Source: Candidatus Delongbacteria bacterium
GTDB taxonomy: Bacteria > UBA4055
Direction of reading: 5' to 3'
NCBI GenBank assembly: GCA_013139625.1
Contig: WTAK01000121.1
Span: 1-5,234 of the forward strand
Length of the DNA stretch: 5,234 bases
Shown here: piece by piece, positions 1 through 5,040 of the stretch
Numbering within the stretch: the first letter of the stretch is position 1
Layout: each line of letters begins with the position of its first letter
Notes under the pieces: generated by a model
Databases searched by the model: none
What the model was told of the DNA's origin: nothing
What the model saw: the letters and a program-made list of their open reading frames with translations, nothing else
Program-made: the position numbers and the translations under genes

Positions 1-1356
1 ATATATACTTTGAAGCAAGCTATTGAAGTTGCATTGAGCAATAATGAATCGGTCAAAATAGCTGAAAAAGAGCTGGAGAAATCAGATTATGTTTACAATG
101 AAGCTTTCAGTGGAGCTTTGCCTAAAATTGAAGCTAATGTTACATATTTGAGAAATATTTATTCTTCTAAAATAACGAATATGGAATATTACTTTGCTTC
201 ATTTGCAAATGGTATTGCAGGTCTTAATAATATTGTCATGGATGAACATCCTGCTGCCGGTTTACCTGAAATGCAATTTCTAGAAATGCCTGAACCTACA
301 GTTGAAGCCATGAAAGATAATACTATCAAAGTTGAATTCAGTCTTATTCAGCCTATATGGATCGGTGGTAAAGTTGGAACAGCGTTAGACATTGCAAAAA
401 TATATAAAGAAATGAGCTTATCTGCTTTTAAGCTGGAGCAAGATAAAGTTACTTTGGAAATAAAAAAGAATTTCTATCAAATATTACTATTGGATGAATC
501 AAGAAAAGTTATGAGCTTGGTTAAAAAAGATGCCTATGCTAATCTTGATAAGATAGAAAAACTTTATGAAGAAGGTTTGGTCTCAGAATATGATATTATT
601 CAGGCAAGAGTAAGAGTAAGATCTATAGAACCTAAGATAGTTTCATTGGATAATTATTATGATCTTGCAAAGGAATACCTTAAGATAAATATGGGACTTG
701 ATACAAGTGAATTGATTGAGATCGATGGCTCTATTACTGCAACATTTATCCCTGATACAACAAATTACTACGATAAAGCGATTAATAACAGAGTAGAATT
801 AAAACTTTTAAACAATAAAAAAGATCTTCTCAGAGAAAATGTAAAAATTAAATTCTCAGATCATCTTCCATCTATCGTAGGTATTGCAAATTACACATTC
901 CAATCACAAAATGATGACTTCTCTGATACATTTGAGCAAGATTACGGAGTTGGTGCTTTTAATATTGGCATTACTGCGAAGATACCTATCTTCAATGGAT
1001 TTGGAACTAAAGCAAAAACAGATCAGGCAAATATTGAAGTAAAAAAGGCTTCACTTGAAATAGCAAAGATCAAGAAATTCATAAATCTTCAGCTTAAAGA
1101 TGCCATGAGTAAATTAAAGCTGGCTCAAGAAGAGATCGTTCTCAGAGATCAGGAGATCGCTGAGTATGAAAAAGCTTTGGAAATAACTCAGGTAAGATAT
1201 GATAATGGACTTTGTACTCAAATGGAAGTTACATCATCTCAAACTGCACTGGAAAGCTCAAGACTTGACAAGATCAACACCGTTCATCAATATATAACTG
1301 CACTGATAGATCTTGAAGCCGCAACAGGTATCATAACAAATACAGAATATAAATAA
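1..1356 (+). CDS. TolC-family outer membrane channel protein, 5' end cut by window
   Basis: Outer-membrane efflux/export channel (OEP family), expected to form a trimeric beta-barrel plus periplasmic alpha-tunnel that docks with an adaptor and an inner-membrane pump. The frame is open to base 1 (I-Y-T-L-K-Q-A-I-E), so the TTG at 10 is probably an internal Leu codon; the signal peptide and true start lie upstream. Numbering from that TTG, the two internally repeated halves are visible. In the first, an N-terminal helix (1-35) leads to a strand near 38-48, a long loop, a return strand ending in QPIWIGGK (114-121), and helices to about 230. In the second, helices run from about 255, strands near 286-297 and 314-327 end in the family hallmark KIPIFNGFGTKAK (324-336), and a long helical region follows with RYDNGL..QMEVTSSQTAL (397-414) and a closing LEAATG (435-440). 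About 450 residues is normal for a TolC lacking its signal peptide. It is co-directional with the adaptor gene 60 bases downstream, so the two are probably cotranscribed. The substrate cannot be told. Confidence 0.93.
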   Translation: MYTLKQAIEVALSNNESVKIAEKELEKSDYVYNEAFSGALPKIEANVTYLRNIYSSKITNMEYYFASFANGIAGLNNIVMDEHPAAGLPEMQFLEMPEPTVEAMKDNTIKVEFSLIQPIWIGGKVGTALDIAKIYKEMSLSAFKLEQDKVTLEIKKNFYQILLLDESRKVMSLVKKDAYANLDKIEKLYEEGLVSEYDIIQARVRVRSIEPKIVSLDNYYDLAKEYLKINMGLDTSELIEIDGSITATFIPDTTNYYDKAINNRVELKLLNNKKDLLRENVKIKFSDHLPSIVGIANYTFQSQNDDFSDTFEQDYGVGAFNIGITAKIPIFNGFGTKAKTDQANIEVKKASLEIAKIKKFINLQLKDAMSKLKLAQEEIVLRDQEIAEYEKALEITQVRYDNGLCTQMEVTSSQTALESSRLDKINTVHQYITALIDLEAATGIITNTEYK

Positions 1357-1368
1357 TTGATAGTGTAA

Positions 1369-1388
1369 GGGCTCAACATCTTGAGCCC
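1369..1388 (+). promoter_or_regulatory. Perfect intercistronic hairpin between channel and adaptor genes
   Basis: GGGCTCAA (1369-1376) and TTGAGCCC (1381-1388) form a perfect 8-bp stem closed by a CATC tetraloop. It starts 13 bases after the channel stop codon and ends 15 bases before the adaptor's Shine-Dalgarno sequence. No T-run follows, so it is unlikely to be an efficient intrinsic terminator. An mRNA stability or processing element, or a partial attenuator setting the channel:adaptor ratio, is more likely (inference). The hairpin itself is seen directly; its function is not. Confidence 0.6.
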
Positions 1389-1403
1389 ACGCACATATAC
1401 AAA

Positions 1404-1409
1404 AAGGAG
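1404..1409 (+). promoter_or_regulatory. Shine-Dalgarno site fixing the adaptor start
   Basis: AAGGAG lies 7 bases before the ATG at 1417. This supports that ATG rather than the in-frame TTG at 1381, which sits inside the hairpin's 3' arm and would put 12 residues before the lipoprotein signal peptide. Confidence 0.8.
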
Positions 1410-1416
1410 TCAACTA

Positions 1417-2460
1417 ATGAAAAAAACATATCTTATAACACTACTAACCCTTCTCCTCTTACTCACAAGCTGTGCCAAAGAAGAGGCCGTAGCTCAGAAA
1501 GACACTTCTATCGAAGCACTTCAAAAAGCTCAAGGCATCCCTGTGAAAATCACAAATATTAAAAAGCAGGATATTACTCAGTGGGATGAGTACTCCGGAA
1601 CCCTATCAGGATTTGAAGAAGTTTCAGCCTTCGGTATGCTTGGAGATAACTTTTCGAAAGTAAATATCGAAGTAGGTGATCTTGTGAAAAAGGGGGATAT
1701 CCTTGCCGAATTTTCAACTGATTTCCCGGGTGCTAATTATAAACAAGCTAAGATAGGGTATGAAACTGTTGAAAAAACTTATAGCAGAATGAAAAAAGTC
1801 TATGAATCAGGTGGTATTTCTCAGCAGCAATTAGATGAAGTTGAAGCTCAATATAAGATAGCAAAAGAAAATTTCAATGCTACAAAGCAATTGGTCAAGG
1901 TAATATCCCCAACATCAGGTGTTGTTGTCAGTGTCAACTTTGATAAAGGCAGTAAAAATGATCCTAAAAAACCATTTTGCTCAATTATTAAGACCGGAAA
2001 ACTAAAGACAAATATCTTCATAGAAGAAGAAAAGATCGCAGCTTATAGCAAAGGTCAGAAAGTCAGATTAAAATGGGATGGTATCAAAAATAAAGAGTTC
2101 GTTGGAATAATTAATAAAATATCAATGTCATCAAATCCTCAGATGAGAGGTTTTTCAATAGAAATTCTTGTTAATAATAAATCGGAGGAACTGATGCCGG
2201 GGATCTTTGTCTATATCTATACTCCGCATTTCACAAAGAAAGATATTATTGTGATCCCTAGAGAGGCAGTGTTTCAGGAAAGTGAAAAAGATTATGTCTA
2301 TGTTACAAACAGTACCACTGCGAAGAAGAAAGAAATTACACTTGGTAAGAATATAGGCAATAAAATTGAGATCGTAAAAGGCTTATCTGTAGGAGATAAA
2401 CTCATCTCTGAAGGACGAACACTGCTAAAAGAAGGCAGCAAAATAAAAGTAGTGGAATAG
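1417..2460 (+). CDS. Lipoprotein periplasmic adaptor (membrane fusion protein, RND/HlyD type)
   Basis: Periplasmic adaptor subunit expected to bridge an inner-membrane transporter to the TolC-type channel encoded just upstream. The 347-residue product begins MKKTY, then a Leu-rich hydrophobic segment and a lipobox LLTSC with Cys19 as the predicted lipidated residue, so it should be membrane-anchored by a lipid rather than a helix. Domains in the usual order: first half of the lipoyl/biotinyl-like fold (about 66-100, with VGDLVKKGDILAEF), a short alpha-helical hairpin (about 105-160), second lipoyl half (about 161-192, VISPTSGVVVSV), a beta-barrel (about 195-270), and a membrane-proximal domain (about 275-347, VIPREAVF, then GLSVGDKLISEG). 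Length and architecture fit RND-type adaptors, and the short hairpin suggests docking to a TolC tip. The start is set by AAGGAG 7 bases upstream. A strong terminator begins right after the stop codon, so no pump gene follows in the operon. An adaptor for an ABC (MacB-like) transporter remains possible. Confidence 0.92.
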   Translation: MKKTYLITLLTLLLLLTSCAKEEAVAQKDTSIEALQKAQGIPVKITNIKKQDITQWDEYSGTLSGFEEVSAFGMLGDNFSKVNIEVGDLVKKGDILAEFSTDFPGANYKQAKIGYETVEKTYSRMKKVYESGGISQQQLDEVEAQYKIAKENFNATKQLVKVISPTSGVVVSVNFDKGSKNDPKKPFCSIIKTGKLKTNIFIEEEKIAAYSKGQKVRLKWDGIKNKEFVGIINKISMSSNPQMRGFSIEILVNNKSEELMPGIFVYIYTPHFTKKDIIVIPREAVFQESEKDYVYVTNSTTAKKKEITLGKNIGNKIEIVKGLSVGDKLISEGRTLLKEGSKIKVVE

Positions 2461-2484
2461 AAAAAGGGGCTCAGCCCCTTTTTT
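2461..2484. terminator. Strong intrinsic terminator, likely bidirectional
   Basis: The sequence directly after the adaptor stop codon is A5-GGGGC-TCA-GCCCC-T6: a perfect 5-bp G+C stem extended by A:T pairs, with a 3-base loop and T-run (T 2479-2484). The A-run on the left arm becomes a T-run on the other strand, so it can also end transcription of the convergent gene that stops at 2517. It closes the channel-adaptor transcription unit. Confidence 0.92.
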
Positions 2485-2514
2485 AGGTATAAGTTATAAA
2501 GTATGAGGTATGAG
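2485..2514 (-). repeat. Degenerate heptanucleotide repeat tract, copy A
   Basis: About four 7-base units read AGGTATA, AGTTATA, AAGTATG and AGGTATG, followed by AG. The tract fills the space between the terminator and the stop codon of the minus-strand gene. Its reverse complement matches 3479-3509 at about 26 of 31 aligned positions with one gap (hand alignment), so the two copies are inverted around the minus-strand gene. Strand assignment is arbitrary. Confidence 0.6.
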
Positions 2515-2516
2515 TT

Positions 2517-3299
2517 TTACTTCACCAAAACCATTTTCTTTGCTTCAGATACTCCATCGACTTTTAAAATATAGTAATAAGTACCTGCACTTACATTTGA
2601 AAGATCAACTCCAACTGAATGCTTTCCTGCTGTCATGAAATTATCAACTGCATTTCTAACGATCTTACCTTCCTGATTAAAGATATTTAAGCTGACCATA
2701 CCTTTCTTTTCAATATCGAATTCAATAGTCGTAGTTGGATTAAAAGGATTAGGATAATTTTGCTTTAGGCTAGTTGAATTAGGAGTGTAACCATTTTGGT
2801 CGATACTACCACAGGAGTTTAATACAGCAGGTAGTCCCGTATCCGGCATAAGAGGTACCATTCCTATACCTTTAACTCCACTAGTTACATCATCAATTAC
2901 CCAAGATCTTGTATTATAAAAACAATTTTTTAATCCATCATTTTCATCAATCATAAAAACATGCAGTATATTACCTATTCCCCAAGCAGTAAAATGTTCC
3001 ATTTCAAATTTTACTGCACCTCTGTATGCAAGGATCTTTACTTCTGACCCAAAATCCTCTAACTGGGTTACTTCAGTAAAAGGTTCTTCTGGATAGCCAC
3101 CTTGTCCAAGAGATGGTACAACGATTGCCGGACCAGATCCTTGCTCAAGCCATGCTTGGAATGTTACATTATCGATAGTTCCAGCATCGTATTCTGATAC
3201 TCCGTCTGGTTGAAGGATACCAACGTAAACAGTCTTTGAACTGCCTGAAAACAGGGGTAACATGCTTATTACAAGGATAAGTGTTAATATTCTTTTCAT
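2517..3299 (-). CDS. Small secreted protein with type IX secretion C-terminal sorting domain
   Basis: Predicted cargo of the type IX secretion system (Por), exported by Sec and then moved across the outer membrane; its own activity is unknown. Residues 1 to about 20 form a signal peptide (MKRI, then a Leu/Ile-rich core ending near LFSGSS). Residues about 23-165 form a beta-rich unrecognised domain with TIDNVTFQAWLEQG (41-54) and FTAWGIGNILHVFMID (103-118). I recall comparable patterns (F-x-AWL, then a strand and a GDxLH-like turn) in other secreted proteins of these phyla, but cannot name a family. It holds two Cys, 126 and 163, that could pair. A polar linker (164-177) leads to the sorting domain, about 178-260: QNYPNPFNPTTTIEF at its start, a GMVSLNIFNQEGK strand pair, LSNVSAGTYYYIL, and the ending EAKKMVLVK, all typical of the family. 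AAGGAG lies 6 bases before the ATG. The gene converges on the adaptor gene and is flanked by inverted heptad tracts. Confidence 0.88.
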   Translation of the reverse strand: MKRILTLILVISMLPLFSGSSKTVYVGILQPDGVSEYDAGTIDNVTFQAWLEQGSGPAIVVPSLGQGGYPEEPFTEVTQLEDFGSEVKILAYRGAVKFEMEHFTAWGIGNILHVFMIDENDGLKNCFYNTRSWVIDDVTSGVKGIGMVPLMPDTGLPAVLNSCGSIDQNGYTPNSTSLKQNYPNPFNPTTTIEFDIEKKGMVSLNIFNQEGKIVRNAVDNFMTAGKHSVGVDLSNVSAGTYYYILKVDGVSEAKKMVLVK

Positions 3300-3350
3300 C
3301 TCTATCTCCTTAATATTTTCTCATATCAAAACAATTTCTTCCCTAATTAC

Positions 3351-3379
3351 AATATAGTCACAATTTTCTGTTCCTCCAA
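3351..3379 (-). promoter_or_regulatory. Putative promoter of the type IX cargo gene
   Basis: On the minus strand, TTGGAG (3374-3379) and TATATT (3351-3356) are separated by 17 bases, about 50 bases upstream of the ATG. The match to the sigma-70-type consensus is only partial and the region is AT-rich, so chance is possible. If the organism uses a Bacteroidota-type primary sigma factor this consensus may not apply. Confidence 0.3.
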
Positions 3380-3420
3380 ATAAAAAATAAAATCATCTCC
3401 CTTTACTTCCTATCTTCCTG

Positions 3421-3436
3421 TAAATAATTTTATTTA
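3421..3436. repeat. AT-only perfect palindrome
   Basis: TAAATAA and TTATTTA are perfect inverted 7-mers around a TT centre. It lies 13 bases from the GAGACG palindrome and could be part of the same element or a chance AT-rich palindrome. Confidence 0.35.
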
Positions 3437-3449
3437 TATCGTGCGTTGT

Positions 3450-3475
3450 GAGACGCGATAAATCGTCGTCTCTAC
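3450..3475. repeat. GAGACG-type palindromic intergenic repeat (REP/MITE-like)
   Basis: GAGACG (3450-3455) pairs with CGTCTC (3467-3472) and CGAT (3456-3459) with ATCG (3462-3465), around an AA centre, with a single bulged T at 3466. The 3' side continues as CGTCTCTAC. It is G+C-rich within very AT-rich surroundings. It resembles the GTAGAGACG...CGTCTCTAC palindromes I recall as dispersed intergenic repeats in several bacterial phyla. Only one copy is present in the window, so its repetitive nature is inferred from that memory. Confidence 0.55.
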
Positions 3476-3478
3476 CAC

Positions 3479-3509
3479 CTCATACTTCATACTTAAATAC
3501 CTCATACCT
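3479..3509 (+). repeat. Degenerate heptanucleotide repeat tract, copy B
   Basis: The reverse complement reads as 7-base units AGGTATG, AGGTATT, then (after one extra T) AAGTATG, AAGTATG, AG. This is the same unit as at 2485-2514 in the opposite orientation. It starts 6 bases after CGTCTC of the GAGACG palindrome. It resembles the style of short tandem heptanucleotide repeats known from cyanobacterial intergenic regions, though the sequence is not the same. Confidence 0.6.
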
Positions 3510-3560
3510 ATCTTTGTTCTTGATTAAAGAAGAAAGATTCCATATTTTTAGCACTCTTTT

Positions 3561-3597
3561 ATAGTAGTAACTTATAATATTTTAGTTATATTACTAT
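3561..3597 (+). promoter_or_regulatory. Putative promoter -10 box within an imperfect dyad, upstream of the amidohydrolase
   Basis: A consensus TATAAT lies at 3573-3578, with a weak TTAGCA at 3548-3553 (19-base spacing) as a possible -35. The -10 box is enclosed by an imperfect inverted repeat: ATAGTA (3561-3566) with TACTAT (3592-3597), and TAACT (3568-3572) with AGTTA (3584-3588). Such a placement would suit an operator for a dimeric repressor, but the region is so AT-rich that chance is a real alternative. It would give a leader of about 65 bases before the TTG start. Confidence 0.35.
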
Positions 3598-3638
3598 GTT
3601 ATAAGAAGAAGTGAACATTAACTTGAAATTAATAAATT

Positions 3639-3643
3639 GGAGG
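3639..3643 (+). promoter_or_regulatory. Shine-Dalgarno site that selects a TTG start
   Basis: GGAGG lies 6 bases before the TTG at 3650. The in-frame GTG at 3611 has no comparable site and would add 13 residues (NINLKLINWRHK after Met) not expected for the family. Confidence 0.78.
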
Positions 3644-3649
3644 CATAAA

Positions 3650-4975
3650 TTGGAAAACTATATTATCTACAATGCGAACATCCTGACTTTCGGAGGCAAA
3701 CTTCAGAATATCAGAAATGGTGCTCTATACATTGGCAGAGGTACGATCTTAGATTTCGGTGAAGAGAAAGATATACTTTCGAAACATTCATCAGTGGAAG
3801 AAAAATTCGATGCTCAGGGCAAATTAGTAATGCCGGGTTATATTGATCTTCACAATCATCTATACAGTAGCTTTTTCCAAAATGTACCTTTGAAAACAAA
3901 AGGTATCAACAAACATTCAGACTTCATGAATAAATTCTGGTGGGAACTGACAGGGAAACTTTCATCTGACGGAATTTACTACTCTGCTGTGAAAGGTATT
4001 ATCAACTCTATCAAATCAGGTGTGACTACGATATTCAACCTACATTCAAGCCCAAATTGCATAGAAGATTCACTTTATGACCTATCCGAAGCATTCGAAG
4101 AATTATCTATGAGAGGAGTTCTTGCATACGAGATCAGCAATAGAACAAGCGAAGAAGATGCAGAGAAAATGTTAAAGGCAAATGCTGAATTTGCTCAGGA
4201 AAATAAGAATAATCCTTTAGTTTCAGGAATGATCGGAATTTATAACGCAAATGAAGTATCTGACGATATTCTGAGAATGGTCAGTAAGTTTATTGCAAAA
4301 AGTGATATCGGACTGATGATACATTTATCTGAATCTGAGGAGGAGGATGAAGAATCAGTAGATAAGCATAAAAAATACTGTATCGATAGATTGTTTGACA
4401 TAGGTCTATTGAATGAGAAAACATTACTTGCGACAGCAAATTACTTAGATGAACCTGATATTGATATTATCAAGAAATCAGGAGCCGGAGTTATACTTAC
4501 TCCTTCATCTACTGCTTACAAAGGTTTTGATATGGCTCCACTTGAAGCTCTATTTGAAAATAAAATACCTATCGGATTAGGATCAGACGGTATCTACCCT
4601 TCTATCGCCGGCGAAGCTGCTTTTGCTTACAAGATGATCCGTAAAGATCAAAAAGAATTTAACTCAGGAAATAAAGACATCAGCAATATTGTAACTTCAT
4701 CAAGTTATAAATTGGCAAATAAATTTGTGTCTAAATCAATTGGTGAGATCAAACTCGGTGCTGCTGCAGACATAATCATGGTCGATTACTTACCTGAGCA
4801 TGAGATCACAAAAGACAATCTTAATACTCAACTTTTATTCGGAATAATTCCATCAAGAATATCAACTTCGATCATTAACGGAAATATCGTAATGAAAAAT
4901 TATGAAATGGTTGGTATTGATGAGCATGAATTAAACGAGAAATATTTAGAATTTGCCTCAGAATTAAAGCGTTAG
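3650..4975 (+). CDS. ssnA: SsnA-like amidohydrolase (chlorohydrolase/aminohydrolase superfamily) with altered active site
   Basis: Cytoplasmic metal-dependent hydrolase fold of the amidohydrolase superfamily, closest in my recollection to SsnA, a putative aminohydrolase whose substrate is unsettled. From the TTG start it is 441 residues, almost the length of E. coli SsnA (about 442). An N-terminal beta-sandwich strand (1-37) leads into the TIM barrel at VMPGYIDLHNHLYS. SsnA-like stretches include FWWEL (96-100), IYYSAVKGIINSIKSGVTT (109-127) and, at the C-terminus, KLGAAADIIMVDY (368-380), LLFGI (395-399) and NGNIVMKNYEMVGIDE (410-425). Metal-site residues seen: His68 and His70 (HxH), His225 with Glu228 (HxxE), and Asp313 (GSDG). 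Unusual: the strand-6 His (HCxH in relatives) is replaced around Thr262 (LLATANY), the HNPxSN motif reads LTPSST (283-288), and the GLHA motif reads GIYN (196-199). It may bind metal but act on a different substrate or have lost catalysis. It may be cotranscribed with prfA 65 bases downstream. Confidence 0.85.
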   Translation: MENYIIYNANILTFGGKLQNIRNGALYIGRGTILDFGEEKDILSKHSSVEEKFDAQGKLVMPGYIDLHNHLYSSFFQNVPLKTKGINKHSDFMNKFWWELTGKLSSDGIYYSAVKGIINSIKSGVTTIFNLHSSPNCIEDSLYDLSEAFEELSMRGVLAYEISNRTSEEDAEKMLKANAEFAQENKNNPLVSGMIGIYNANEVSDDILRMVSKFIAKSDIGLMIHLSESEEEDEESVDKHKKYCIDRLFDIGLLNEKTLLATANYLDEPDIDIIKKSGAGVILTPSSTAYKGFDMAPLEALFENKIPIGLGSDGIYPSIAGEAAFAYKMIRKDQKEFNSGNKDISNIVTSSSYKLANKFVSKSIGEIKLGAAADIIMVDYLPEHEITKDNLNTQLLFGIIPSRISTSIINGNIVMKNYEMVGIDEHELNEKYLEFASELKR

Positions 4976-4976
4976 C

Positions 4977-5018
4977 GTTTCTTAACAGATAAAATTTTAT
5001 AACTGTTAACTAAGAAAC
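4977..5018 (+). repeat. Long imperfect hairpin between amidohydrolase and prfA
   Basis: GTTTC (4977-4981) pairs with GAAAC (5014-5018) and TTAACAG (4982-4988) with CTGTTAA (5003-5009), with CTAA (5010-5013) bulged. The interior is a palindrome, ATAAAATTTTAT (4989-5000). No T-run follows on the + strand, so it is not a canonical intrinsic terminator. It might be a processing or weak termination structure, or an operator for prfA. It begins one base after the amidohydrolase stop codon. Confidence 0.5.
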
Positions 5019-5040
5019 CTTAACAAAATTGGCAAATATC

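Larger units (their letters stand above)
3300..3649. other. 350-base intergenic region between divergent genes
   Basis: No credible coding sequence is seen here. In order it holds the ribosome-binding site of the minus-strand gene (CTCCTT, 3306-3311, read on the other strand), a putative minus-strand promoter, an AT-only palindrome, a GAGACG-type palindromic repeat, a heptad repeat tract, an AT-rich stretch with a TATAAT box inside a dyad, and the Shine-Dalgarno site of the amidohydrolase. About 3380-3420 shows nothing recognisable beyond low-complexity AT- and pyrimidine-rich sequence. Confidence 0.7.

Noticed and set aside
10..12. TTG as the true start of the TolC-family gene
   Set aside because: The frame is open to the first base, the product would lack a signal peptide, and the TLKQAIE stretch is a usual early mature-protein motif, so this codon is most likely internal Leu.
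1381..1416. Extended adaptor start at TTG 1381
   Set aside because: The extra 12 residues precede a well-formed lipoprotein signal peptide, the TTG lies within a hairpin arm, and AAGGAG is correctly placed for the ATG at 1417.
2485..2514. Heptad tract as a CRISPR-like array or small RNA gene
   Set aside because: The units are contiguous 7-mers with no spacers, and no promoter or structured RNA is evident.
3509..3516. TATCTTTG as a Bacteroidota-type -7 box (TAnnTTTG)
   Set aside because: No TTTG-like -33 element lies at a suitable distance upstream, and it overlaps the edge of the repeat tract; support is too weak to call a promoter.
3611..3649. Extended amidohydrolase start at GTG 3611
   Set aside because: GGAGG is well placed for the TTG at 3650, and the shorter product matches the family length and its usual N-terminal strand.
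3711..3899. 62-codon open frame on the minus strand
   Set aside because: It lies wholly inside the amidohydrolase gene in antisense, has no ribosome-binding site of note and no recognisable protein features; it is a shadow frame.
4968..4979. Tandem AGCGTT duplication across the amidohydrolase stop codon
   Set aside because: Two 6-base units only; too short to distinguish from chance.
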